64,000 nt of DNA from contig NC_092628.1 in assembly GCF_039555335.1 (NCBI RefSeq), positions 75,270,713-75,334,712 of the forward strand, read 5' to 3'. Origin of the DNA: Amphiura filiformis. Lineage: Eukaryota > Echinodermata > Ophiuroidea > Amphilepidida > Amphiuridae. The position numbers and the translations under genes are program-made. Under the pieces are notes generated by a model. It was given only the letters and a program-made list of their open reading frames with translations. It was not told the origin of the DNA and ran no database searches. Positions within the stretch are counted from its first letter, which is position 1. Each line of letters opens with the position of its first letter. Shown here one piece after another: positions 32,375 through 43,617 of this stretch.

Positions 32375-35340
32375 ACTAGATATATTGCATCCTTAGTAAG
32401 GCTGCGAAGTCTAGCCGTGACCTTGAAATGACATCTGATGACCTTGAAATGACCTTCACCACATTTTGCATCATATCCACATAACATATACTAATTTTCA
32501 TTCAAATTGAATAAACTTTGTAATTTGACCCCTTTTGACCTTTAGTTGACCTCTGGTGACCTTGAAATGACCTCCAATATATTTTGAATCATATCAAGAT
32601 CACATATACTAATTTTCATCTAAATTGGACAAATATTAGAATTTGACCCCTTTTTTTTTTTTTTTTACCTCTGGTGACCTTGAAATGACCTCCAATATAT
32701 TTTGAATCATATCAAGATCACATATACTAATTTTCATTCAAATTGGACAAACTTTAGAATTTTACCCCTTTTGACCCCTCTTCTGACCCCTCCTCCATGT
32801 TCAAGCCAAATCTGATTACAATCGTATATGAACATAATGCTAGAGCCCTTTTGGCATTATTCTGATGATCACAGCACGTAATATGCAGAAAATATTGAAT
32901 TTTAAAGTGATTTTCAGTAATCAACCATTTTTGTCCCCTGTTTGACCTTGAACTCAAAATCTGTGAGGACCCCATAGACACCAACTAATGTCAATGCATA
33001 TGTGTCAGTCGCATCTCTGTACCATAGAATCTGTAGGAAAAGAAGCATTTTTAAGGTATTTAGTTATGTCCCGGAAATACCCCCTTAATGACCTTTGACC
33101 CCAAATCTGTGAGGACCCCATAGGCCCGGCTATAGCCAAGGTAAATGTCCCAATCTCGATACTCTACCATGTAATCTGTAGGAGAAGAAGCATTTTTGGT
33201 AAAAATCACATTTTTAGCCAAAATTACTCATGCGTGACGTTTGACCCCAAATGGGTTATGTCATATGTAAAGGCTGGGGTAGTTGAGCTTGTGCGCAAGT
33301 TTGGTCATAATCGGTCAAATAATGAAGGAGCTATAGCAAATTATATCAAATGTTGACAGAAAGAAGAAGAAGAAGAAGAAGAAGAAGAAGAAACTAGATA
33401 TATTGCATCCTTAGTAAGGCTGCGAAGTCTAGCCGTGACCTTGAAATGACATCTGATGACCTTGAAATGACCTTCACCACATTTTGCATCATATCCACAT
33501 AACATATACTAATTTTCATTCAAATTGAATAAACTTTGTAATTTGACCCCTTTTGACCTTTAGTTGACCTCTGGTGACCTTGAAATGACCTTCAATATAT
33601 TTTGAATCATATCAAGATCACATATACTAATTTTCATCTAAATTGGACAAATATTAGAATTTGACCCCTTTTGACCTTTCGTTGACCTCTGGTGACCTTG
33701 AAATGACCTCCAATATATTTTGAATCATATCAAGATCACATATACTAATTTTCATTTAAATTGGACAAACTTTAGAATTTTACCCTTTTGACCCCAAAAC
33801 AGACCCTCCTCCATGTTTAAGCCAAATCTGATTACAATCGTACATGAACATAATGCTAGAGCCCTTTTGGCATTATTCTGATGATCACAGCACGTAATGT
33901 GCAGAAAATATTGAATTTTAAAGTGATTTTCAGTAATCAACCATTTTTGTCCCCTGTTTGACCTTGAACTCAAAATCTGTGAGGACCCCATAGACACCAA
34001 CTAATGTCAATGCATATGTGTCAGTCGCATCTCTGTACCATAGAATCTGTAGGAAAAGAAGCATTTTGAAGGTATTTGGTTATGTGCGGAAATACCCCTT
34101 AATGACCTTTGACCCCAAATCTGTGAGGACCCCATAGGCCCCTGCTATAGCCAAGGTCAATGTCCAAATCTCATACTCTACCATGTAATCTGTAGGAGAA
34201 GAAGCATTTTTGGTAAAAATCACATTTTTAGCCAAAATTAGTCATGCATGACGTTTGACCCCAAATGGGTCATGTCATATGTAAAGGCTGGGGTAGTTGA
34301 GCTTGTGCGCAAGTTTGGTCATAATCGGTCAAATAATAAAGGAGCTAGAGCAAATTATGTTAAATGTTGACAGAAGAAGAAGAAGAAGAAGAAGAACTAG
34401 ATCTGGTTACAGATCTGGACCTAGCCGGGCCGGAAATGCCAGTCTTAACTTAAAGTTTGACCTTTGATTGGTTATTATGGACATCTCACACCGTTAATGG
34501 TGCATCACTGTTTATCCGTCTTCCATAGGCTGAGATACAGCTACTTTTCCGTAATTTTAAACATTTTTTTTGCAAATTTGACGTTTTAACCTCCTTAATG
34601 ACCTTTGAACAAAAAAAATAAAAAAAAAAACCTCATATACACCGAGAAAATGCATTGTTACAGTTTAAATTTAAAAAATCTACTAAGCTTAGTTATGGAG
34701 ATAAAAATTCTTGAAGTTATTTAGCTTAAAACCGAAATGACGTCTAAATGACCTTTGACCAAAAAATAAAAATACCGTGCATACATCGGGTAACACTAAT
34801 GCATATGTGAAGTTTATGTCACTCTGGTCTGGTTATGTTTTGAGATAAAAAAATGAACATATTTGATGATTTTTGGTTTTGACCAGAAGCGACCCCTTAA
34901 TGACCTTTGATCCCGAAACTGTAGACACCCCAAAGACCCTGGTTAGTAGCAATGCATGTGTGCTAATGACAACACTCTGCTATGTAATTTGTAAAAACAG
35001 TGATTTTTTGAAGATTTTTAGCTTTCAGACCGGAAATGACCCCCTTAATGACCTTTGACCCCTTATCTGTGAACACCCTATAGACACCGACCAAAGTCAA
35101 GTCACATGACCTAAGCATGTCACCATCACATGTTATTTGTGGAAGAAGAAGCATTTTAGAGTAAAAATCACATTTTTTTTTTTGTGAGCAGGTCAAAGGT
35201 CAAATGGAGTTCAATGTCATATCACATGTGGGGACATGGTCAGTGGTGTTTGTGACTAAGTATGGTCAAAATCGGTCAAAGCATAACAGAATTAGGGCGT
35301 AAACGTGGCAAGTCACGCACGTGTTGCCAGAAGAAGAAAG
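32375..35340. repeat. Tandem ~1.02-kb repeat rich in TGACC half sites, (GAA)n-terminated
   Basis: Units start with ACTAGATATATTGCATCC at 32375 and 33393 (period 1018) and a diverged third unit starts at 34396. Each ends in an (AGA)n tract (33361-33392, 34375-34395, 35329-35340). Units contain many TGACCTTGAAATGACC and TGACCTTTGACC segments. Two short minus ORFs (32754-32984 and 33752-34000) are identical over 60 codons only because the units are recent duplicates; no domain is present. The last unit is followed by several GTCTAGCC/GGCTAGAC hairpins (35390-35475). Confidence 0.85.
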
Positions 35341-35476
35341 ATCCGATAGCATCACAAGACCTAGCGGTGTCCGGCTAGGTAAGAAAAAATCGCCCAGAAA
35401 CAGGAGTCTAGCCGCCGCTAGCTAGACTAAGAAACTACTAGGATTCAAGAGTCTAGCCAGCTCGGCTAGACTAAAT

Positions 35477-35783
35477 ATGGAGTAAATAAACAATAAAATA
35501 CATAAGAAAATAGACATCAAAAAACTTTAGAACCAAGTATGCTAGACCTGGTGTTTTCAGTAAATGATAGCCTATCGTATGTATAATGTGATAATTACAG
35601 TAACTCAAATGTTCAAAAATGCCTCCTTTGGCCCCCATGGCCCCCATGGCCCAGATCGTGTCACAATTGTGCTTGGAATAACATTACCCAAAAGGAGCTA
35701 ATGGAGACTAGGCTTTGTTACACTGAGGCCTCAACATGGTCTTCTCTGTGGGTGTTCAGTCCCCTCTGTGGTGTTCATCTGAC
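35477..35783. repeat. Long direct repeat, right copy
   Basis: Right-hand partner of 32049-32354. Confidence 0.85.
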
Positions 35784-36125
35784 TGATCTATAATGAGGGC
35801 TCAGTGCAACAAAGACTCATCTCCATTAGCTCACCTGAGTAATGTTGTATATAAATACAATTGTGCTTGGAATAACATTACCAAAAGGAGCTAATGGAGA
35901 TAAGGCTTTGTTACACTGAGACTTCAATATGGTCTCCTCTGTGGGTGTTCAGTCCCCTCTGTGGTGTTCATCTGACTGATCTATGAGGGCTCAGTGCAAC
36001 AAAGACTCATCTCCATTAGCTCACCTGAGTAACGTTGTATATAAATACAATTGTACTTATGAATAACATTACCCAAAAGGAGCTAATGGAGATAAGGCTT
36101 TGTTACACTGAGGCCTCAACATGTT
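35784..36125. repeat. Tandem foldback units (~176 bp)
   Basis: 'gggctcagtgcaacaaagac' + 'tcatctccattagctcacct' pairs with 'aaggagctaatggagataag' + 'gctttgttacactgagg'. Units start near 35809 and 35988; parts of further units overlap the direct repeats at 31920-32310 and 35700-35740. Confidence 0.7.
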
Positions 36126-36154
36126 TTCTATGTAATTCATTCAATATGTGACCT

Positions 36155-36410
36155 GCTACCACGAAATGAGCATTAAGTCACAAGTTGGTAGTTTCAAGAT
36201 GCCCTGGCTACTCCGTTGGTGTTCTTTATTTCTTATGCACCTGTTCAAGCCAGAAGTACTAGTATGTCTGTATGTCCTTTGTGAAAGGGGCATAATGGGC
36301 TATTCTCAAAGGACATACAACTGGCTTGTACAGGTGTGTGGCAAACAAAGAACATCAACTCACTCAGCCAGGATGTCTTGAAACTACAAATTTGCGACTT
36401 TTTGAGGTAG
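36155..36410 (-). repeat. Foldback in the 3' flank of zinc-finger gene A
   Basis: 'agtttcaagatgccctggct' at 36189 pairs with 'agccaggatgtcttgaaact' at 36366, and 'gtatgtcctttgtg' with 'ctcaaaggacatac'. The same foldback follows zinc-finger gene B (58270-58760), so it predates the duplication. Confidence 0.75.
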
Positions 36411-36624
36411 CTGGTCACATTATAATGTCTACATTTTATATATTCCAAAGTCACATTTTTAACAGTCTGGTGCAACTGGTTCAACCACAACTATGTCCTG
36501 GACTGATGCAGGCAATTTTTCTTCAATGTCTGTCTCAAATCTGCTATGAGAATGTTTCATTGACACCATCGTTGGCAGATCAGATAACATGTGGTCGGTT
36601 GAAGCGCCACTTGCACATTTTTAG

Positions 36625-38525
36625 TCATGGAATGTTTTTGCAAGAAATACTGTACAAAGCTTTCTGTGATAGTTTAGTCTCCATTGATGCTAGACTTGCA
36701 GATTTGTTGGGCAGCTTGGTCTTGGTGCTGGTAAGATTTAATGCTTTATGGGATTTTATTCTACCCATTGTTGGTAATCTATCATCAGGACTGATCCCAA
36801 CACGGCTGGGAATGTTTTCTGCACCAAAAGCACTCTGGGATTGAGTTGTAACCATTGTTGGCAATTCATCATCAGAATCCACACTTGTATTCCTGGCTAT
36901 GTTTTTTGTCCTGCCTATCTGCAATGAAGTCTGGGATTGCACTTTTGTTTTTGATAAATCAGGAACTATGCTTATGCTGGAATTCACAACATCTGAGTAG
37001 ATGACTGGTACAGACTGTCTCAAGTGACTTTTGAAATGGACTTCAAGATGACTTTTTTGTGTAAAACACCTATCACAATGCTTGCAATTGAAAGGTTTTT
37101 CATGTGTGTGAGTTCTCATATGCACCACAAGGTTCCCTTTCTGTGTGAACCCCTTCTGACAATGGACACACTTAAAACGCTGGTTATCTGTGTGAGTTTT
37201 CATATGCCTGTTATACTTTGGCTTAGTTAGAAATATCTTTTGACAAAACTCGCATTGATAAAGTGTTCCAGTAGTGTGGGTCTTCATGTGCTGTGCAATC
37301 TGGGTGTCATCAGCAAGTTGTTTCTTACAAACTGTACACTGATGTAATTTCGCCTTGAAGTGTGTTTTAACATGTGCCGCTAGATTTCCGTGTGACGCAA
37401 AACATTTGCCACACTGTTCACAGGGGAAAGGTTTCTCTTTGGTGTGAGTTCTGCGGTGAATTTTCAAATCATTATTTCTGGCAAAAAATTTATGACAATA
37501 CTCGCATTCAAAAGGTTTGAGTTTTGTGTGTGTAATCATGTGGTTTTTAAGAGTTGTAACATGAGCAAAAGATTTTAGACAATGCTCGCATTTGAAGGGT
37601 TTCTCTTTGGTGTGAATTCTGATATGGCGATCAAGACTATTCCGACGACTGAAACATCTCCCGCAATAATCACATCGAAATGGCTTAACTTTAGTATGAG
37701 TCATAATGTGGTTCTTTAGACTTGTACTATATGCAAAAGATTTATCACAGAACTCACAAATGAATGTCTTCTCTTTAGTGTGTGACAGTATATGCCGATT
37801 AAGACTAGACTGCTGTGTGAATGATTCCTGGCAATACTCACATTGATATGGTTTTTCTTTAGTATGTGAAGACATATGTATAAGAAACCCATGTTTCTTG
37901 GCAAAGCTCTTCCCACATTCCCTACACTTGTAAGGCTTCTCAAGATTGTGCATTCCAAAGTGATCAAACAGATCATTTTTTCTAACAGTTTCCTCACAGA
38001 ATTTGCACTGAATCTCCTCTTCTTTAGTGTGTTGCCCCATGTGAGCGAGTATGCTTTGCACACTATCTTTAGGTGAAAAGTCTTGGTTGCAAAACTCACA
38101 TTGCATAGGTTTAGGAGCAGGGGATTTATTACTTTTGCTATGAGTTGTTGTAACATGGTATGTCAGAAACTCCTTTTGTGTGAAGCTCTGTGGACAAAAC
38201 TTGCATTGATAATACTCAGAGTTATCATCATCAGTACATGTAGCAGTAGCTCTACTTTCTTCAATTGAGCTATCCTCATTTTCCTCATAGTTTGACTTCT
38301 CACTAACCGATGAATAGTCAATGATAGTTATTCGCGGTATAAGGTGGTACCAACTTTTGCCATACCCATGCAAATGTAGCTTCTCCTTAGCATGAGTTGT
38401 GGCAAATTTCATCCAATGTTTGTCAACATGTTTACGGACTTGATTGAAAGAATGAAACTGAAGTTCACAAAACTTACATGACAGCGCCCTCAACCCATAG
38501 TGTGAGAACAGCATCTGTATGGGAT
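36625..38525 (-). CDS. C2H2 zinc-finger protein gene A, 15 fingers
   Basis: The exon starts after a strong acceptor (TTTTCTAATCACACAG, boundary 38525/38526). I take ATG 38514 (MLFSHYGL) as the first usable start unless an upstream exon contributes. Fifteen C2H2 fingers are present: one near residue 20 (CKFCELQFHSFNQVRKHVDKH), one near 115, then an unbroken run from about 148 to 507. Finger linkers are mostly TKEKPF, a variant of the TGEKP linker, which indicates DNA binding by consecutive fingers. Finger 3 has an enlarged loop. The C-terminal ~130 residues are polar and contain repeats of LPTMV/LPTMG. The frame stops at CKNIP, but homologous sequence continues in another frame to about 36480 and matches the last ~50 residues of paralogue B. 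So the C-terminus is frameshifted. No KRAB, SCAN or BTB domain is seen. Confidence 0.9.
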
Positions 38526-38820
38526 CTGTGTGATTAGAAAACAAAGATATAATTCAAATATTAATTCACTTTCTAATCCTAGGCTAAGCATTCATTTGAG
38601 GAGGCAAATGACTTGTAGACCATCGCACATTGAACGAGTTACAATTTACCGTATTCAAAATGACACTCCTGCAATGAAGCAACTTTCTTGCTTGTTTCAA
38701 TGAGAATTTATACAAAGCTACCCATGATTTACATGTAATGCCTGCCAGCTTCTCTCAATAGGTAACAAAAAACAAACAAAAACACAACAATTTAATGCAA
38801 ATAACAAGGTTATGTTTTTC
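38526..38820 (-). other. Intron / upstream region of zinc-finger gene A
   Basis: Shared with 56120-56440 in inverted orientation, including 'ggttatgtt' and 'gacttgtagaccatcgcaca', so it belongs to the duplicated segment. No exon recognised. Confidence 0.5.
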
Positions 38821-38826
38821 ATCCAC

Positions 38827-39016
38827 ATACTTGCCAACTGTCCCTATTTAATAGGGACTGTCCCTATTTTAGCTTAAAAGAGAGCGATTTTACCATGTGT
38901 CCCTATTTTTGCAAAAATATGACTGTAGTAATGTATAGGAAATTCAGGAATGTCCCTTTTTTCAGATTTTTCTCCCATTTGTCCGTATTTGTGAGATTTT
39001 AAGGGTTGGCAAGTAT
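38827..39016. mobile_element. MITE with ATACTTGCCAAC ends
   Basis: ATACTTGCCAAC at 38827 and GTTGGCAAGTAT ending 39016; the interior repeats 'gtccctatttt'. The paralogous segment at 56100-56130 lacks it, so it was inserted after the duplication or lost from the other arm. Confidence 0.7.
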
Positions 39017-39490
39017 GCATCCATTGTTTGTTTGACCATTTACTTTCTGGAGATTGGCTTTGAAAATTACAGTGTATCAAAACAAATATTCAGTCTTAAA
39101 TTTGTAAATGATCACAACAAAATATATGGTGGTAAGAAGCAGTTCCAATAATTGAAACTCCCGGCTCCAACCGGGAGTTCCAGCAGGTGCTGTGTATGTG
39201 TTTGTATATATGTTTAATGTGCATTCACATACACACTTAGCCGTCAGTATGAAGAAATCATTGCTCCAAAAATGATTGCAAATTACATATTTGTATTTAA
39301 ATCTTTTTTCACCAAAAAGTTATAACTTGTTAAACTTTGCTCCTTCCGTAAAAGGGTACATTATTTTGGCACTACATCATTTCTTCTTTTTTTCTTCACA
39401 TTGCTGGTATTAAATATCACTGATATACAGGTGAGCAATGTATGAATATATATGGAGAAGTCAAACAGGTTGTAGGCCTATTGTCAATAT

Positions 39491-39820
39491 TAAAAGGGCA
39501 TTTCGTGATCCACAGCCTCATCCCCCCACTTTTCTCATCACTGGAAACCTCTGGCTACATAATATTTATGTACAAAATATTTCTTGCAGATTAATTAGTT
39601 TAGCAAAGATATCGTGAAATTTGAATTTCGTTCTGGTGCACCAGAACGAAATTACAACATATTCTCTATGGAGCAGTGTAATACACATAATCATGCATAA
39701 CTCGCAAACGCAATATCGGAATCAACTGAAATTTTGGGAATATTAATGCTTTTTTCGTGGATATGTACTGAAAAATGTCATAAAAAGAGGATGCTAGGAT
39801 CACGAAATATACTCCTTTAA
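39491..39820. mobile_element. MITE with 'GGCATTTCGTGATCC' ends
   Basis: TAAAAGGGCATTTCGTGATCC on the left and GGATCACGAAATATACTCCTTTA on the right, with AATATT flanking both sides as a possible target duplication. Contains the palindrome GTTCTGGTGCACCAGAAC (about 39634). Confidence 0.7.
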
Positions 39821-39850
39821 TATTTTGCGACATTTATAATGAAAACAAGT

Positions 39851-40792
39851 AAGGCTAATGGAACTCGATTGTTAGTTTCCTATTGACCTCCCGCATCACT
39901 TTTTCAATTTGACCAAAACTTTCATTATTTTCATAAAAAAGTCAATTATCTGGACATTGAAATGGAAATAATCAAAATTGAAACTCTCAAAATGTCTGAC
40001 ATCCCCTGCTGATCATAATCAGCACATTTTCTTAGTTGTAGGGGTAGAGGGTGTAGTAAATAATGGAAATTTAAGGATTACCTCATCATGTTTCTAGTGA
40101 TTACAAAAATTGCTAATTTCTTTTCATTTTTATGAAAACAAATTCAAATCTTTTCTCAATCTGTTGCAAAATTTCTGTAAAGATGATCTAAGCATTAATA
40201 CCTGTTTTGAGATGGTCTTTCATCAACAATATATACTTTGGTACTGGTGGGGTACCTAAATTTGGAGAAAGTTGTTCATAAAATCATTGATTTTGTTGAC
40301 ATAAGGCCGTATAAAATTAATGTTTTGGTTCTCGTCCAGAGGATTTTCATGAATTGATGAGGGAGGGAGGTGTTTTTTTTTTTTTTTTTTTTTTCAATGT
40401 AAAATTAGCATTGTCAGTAGTTTTCGGTCTTCTCCAACAGTGCTCGAGGAAACGATGAGGCCCTTTTTTTTTTTCAAATGTGAGATTCTGAGGGATAAAC
40501 CCCCTAGAGTACCACAAAAAGACTTGGAAGTGATGCTTGTTCTCTAATAAACTTATTTATATGTATGAAGATTTCATAAATCATTCGAAGTCTAAAAAAT
40601 TGAAAAATCTAAAAATCAAAAAAATCTGACAAATCCCAGAAATTGAGGAGGGAGGGACGAGAACCAAAATATTAATTTTACACGGCCTAATGGATAATGA
40701 AAAGAGACCGAATAATGAATAATGAAATAGCGACCTCGTCCTTTTTTTTTAAACATCCAATCGGAAACTAATAATCGAGTTCCATTGGCCTA
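39851..40792. mobile_element. TIR element with AGGCTAATGGAACTCGAT ends
   Basis: AAGGCTAATGGAACTCGATT at 39851 pairs with AATCGAGTTCCATTGGCCTA ending 40792; TIR about 35 bp. It contains a nested element at 40303-40690. No ORF. Confidence 0.7.
40303..40690. mobile_element. Nested element with GGCCGT ends, copy 1
   Basis: AAGGCCGTATAAAATTAATG and TTTTGGTTCTCGTCC on the left pair with GGACGAGAACCAAAA...TTTTACACGGCCT on the right. Includes a T22 tract. A second copy starts at 43616 and resumes near 44570. Confidence 0.75.
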
Positions 40793-41099
40793 ACACTGAA
40801 GACATCCTATGGCACCTTCTACAACTTAAGAATATGTCCTCAAACGTTCGAAATTTGTAGTTAAGGAACTGGGTAAGAAGAGATGTATGGCACAGTGACC
40901 AGTGTTTCCCATTTAACAGTTAAGCAAGAGGTGTTTGTTGATAATTACTAGTACTTTCCTACTAATACATAGTCTACATACATACATGATGACTAGTTAT
41001 TAGAAGTAAATGTTTATAATGTAGTACAGTGTCAGTGTATTTACTGAATCCATGACACTCAGTGACATGGTGAAGACTGAATTTATTGACTCGCTACTA
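40793..41099. other. No recognised feature
   Basis: Spacer of about 300 bp without ORF or repeat boundary. Confidence 0.4.
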
Positions 41100-41390
41100 C
41101 TACTGATACTGTCCCTTCACCACAACTCATATCAAAGAAATAATATTTCAAAAGGAAAAGTATACTCACCCGTGTCTTACTAACAGATTGGATACCCCCA
41201 GTTATTTGTTTAACAGGAAATAATCAAGATATTAAACTGTTTGTTATTTGTCAAGTTTGTTATTTTTTTCTCTGTCGATCGCGAAATTGTGGGTAAACAC
41301 AGCCCGTAAGCTATTAATTAAATTTAGCGATGGGCGGTAACCGATAGTTTTTTTTGTACCTCATTTGTTTTCATAAATTATGGGGGGGCT
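41100..41390. repeat. Inverted repeat, left arm (partner 44735-45005)
   Basis: 'cttactaacagattggatac' and 'gtacctcatttgttttcata' recur inverted at 44900 and 44740. The arms differ at many positions. Confidence 0.75.
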
Positions 41391-41640
41391 ACAATACACC
41401 TTTAAATGTCTCCTAAAATTGTATTTAAATCAGTCTTTTTGAATAAAATAAATACACTATCTGTGGTCATCTTTTGAGCTCTTGTGACTCCCTACATTTT
41501 GGTAATCACAAATTTCATGACCCCCCTATTTTTTTCCAAAAATGTATGACCCCCCCCCGTATATTTCGGACCCCCCCCCTTCCGAAGAAAATGAGAGCCC
41601 CAAAGTCTCTTATTTTTTGCACATGGATGTCACTAAAGCT
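41391..41640. repeat. Dispersed repeat with C-runs (copy 1)
   Basis: 'aaattgtatttaaatcagtc' to 'gagagcccc' matches 55810-55990 in direct orientation. Contains several runs of 7-10 C. Confidence 0.6.
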
Positions 41641-41688
41641 ATTAGTTGGATGAATAGACTATAGCCTATATTACCCTGGTGATCTATT

Positions 41689-41938
41689 AAAGGGACCGTT
41701 CACAAACACTTGTTACAGGGGGGCCTGACACAAATTTCATCACGAAAATTTTTCGGCCCCCCCTTTACAGACCTCAAAATTTTCAGCCCCCACCCAACCC
41801 CTTTTTTGACATGAAAATTATGGGTGAACCCCATAGAAGGCATATAAACTCAATTTTCCCAGGAAAATTTGTGGTCATTTTTTCAGGCCCCCTTTTTTGC
41901 ATCAGGCACCCCCAACAAGTGTTTGTGAACGGTCCCTA
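41689..41938. mobile_element. MITE with 'AGGGACCGTTCACAAACAC' ends
   Basis: AAAGGGACCGTTCACAAACA on the left pairs with TGTTTGTGAACGGTCCCTAA on the right; G/C-rich interior on both sides. About 250 bp. Confidence 0.75.
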
Positions 41939-43380
41939 ATGGAGATGAGTCTTTGTTGCACTGAGCCCTTGATGTGCATCTTTATTCCAAGGCAGAATCT
42001 CTTAGTTTTTCAAGAAGCTACTAAAAATGTTTATAATTGCTGCGTTTAGGGCTTACCCCTGAATTCAGCAAATAAGACCAAGAATTGCCAATTAATGTTA
42101 TATTTCCATGAATAGGCCGATGTTCATACATTGCAAGTACATGTTAACGATGTTGTACAAAAATGTGACTGTGCATGTGGATAAAACATAACAAGCCCTG
42201 TGTCATTCTGATTTTCAGATTCATTGCTGCCAAATCAACAAAGAAGCAAAAATTTAAAGGACACAAATGCGGCCCATTCCGATCAATTTGATTGATCAAT
42301 ATCAAAGACCCTAGATACAAGACACAGTGTCATCGACCCTATATCTTCATGGCAGAAATCGCCATGGTAGGTTGAATCCACAGCCACGATTGGCCATTTG
42401 GTTCATACCTTTGAAGCTCTTTGAGACGAATAATTAGTCGAGGGACATGACTAAGGCTACTCACAATAGCCGGGTAATTGATCTTGGTTGTGCGTGAATA
42501 AGCTTGTATACCCCATTGAGGGCAATGGTCATCGACTTTTATACTGCCTAGTAGTGAGTGCAGCTGTAATACACGATGTAGTCCATACAGGACCAACGCA
42601 ATATAAAATTAGAGTTTTGGTCCGATTTTGAGTTCAAAGCGCACGGCCAATTTTCAAAGCGCATTCTAGCGACCATCATATCTGTGTTCAACACGTATTT
42701 TCAAGTGTATGAGACCACATCTGGTTTCTTGAGAAAAATTCATTTACGGGAGATATTCATCATTTTCTAACCCGGTATCCGAAGATTTTCGTCTGATATC
42801 ACAATTGTGCATAGCAATTCACGTGTATCGATCCCGTGTATTCATTTTAGTGTCTCTGCTGCACCAAATAATTATTAGCCAGGCGGTGTCGGTGTGCAAG
42901 AGTGGATACAAAATCTACCATTGTGCACTGTACACACGAACTATTTAGTGATTTTATTGTCCAACCGTCAATAAAATCAAACTAGATTAGATTTCTTCAA
43001 TAATATAATTTGTATTTTATCCAGTCCTGCATCTAGGGTCCCCAATATTGATCAATCAAATTGATCATGTATGGGCCGCATTAATGTGAGTTGGCATATT
43101 ATTATGCTTTTGGTTCAGTGCAAATGTTAGTGCCACAAGAACAGTCTTGGGAGCATTATCGCAGTCTGGCTTGAAATGTGGGTGGACAACCGGCCAAAAT
43201 TATTAAAAAGTGGCTTAAAAGAACAAAAAATGGGTAATTTTGCCAAAACGAAACAAGGGGGGAGCAGATTGACGCCCATGCTTCGGAGCACAAATTGGGG
43301 AGAAAACCAAAAAAATATGGTATTGGAGCCTGGAGCTGGGGGGTATTCAAGTTTGGGTAGGGGTGTGCTCACTGTGCTGC
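41939..43380. repeat. Dispersed repeat, copy 2 (inverted, interrupted)
   Basis: Inverted relative to 31430-31960. Interrupted at 42269 by an 811-bp TIR element; downstream homology resumes at about 43085 ('gtgagttggcatatt'). Confidence 0.75.
42269..43079. mobile_element. 811-bp TIR element with GCGGCCCAT ends
   Basis: GCGGCCCATTCCGATCAATT at 42269 and its inverted counterpart ending GGGCCGC at 43079 define TIRs of about 50 bp containing TTGATTGATCAATAT. A truncated, rearranged copy lies inverted at 43975-44512 ('tgaatacacgggatcgatac', 'accatggcgatttctgccat'). No transposase frame. Confidence 0.8.
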
Positions 43381-43394
43381 TGAGAATTCAAAAG

Positions 43395-43617
43395 TGAACC
43401 TATTATACCTCAGAACCTATTTTGTCGCCAAAAGGTGCACTCACTCGACTTGCAAAATGGGATCCCAAAAATATGGTATGTGCAGGGGGGCAAGATTTTT
43501 TGGCAGGTCGAGAGGAAGGGCAGCGATTTTTGGCTGGCCGAGGGGAGCAAGCCATTTCTGGCGCGCTATTTGGAAAAATCTCCACCCCAGCTAAATTATT
43601 GCATGCACAGCCCCTTT
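43395..43617. mobile_element. 'GGGGGCAAG' MITE family, copy 1 (partial)
   Basis: Contains 'tgggatcccaaaaatatgg', repeated 'gcgatttttggc' and ends 'gcacagcccct'. Other copies: 47685-48021, 53130-53700 and 55387-55768. Confidence 0.65.

Noticed and set aside
36326..36844. 172-codon plus-strand ORF
   Set aside because: Runs antisense to the 3' end of zinc-finger gene A and the foldback; no domain.
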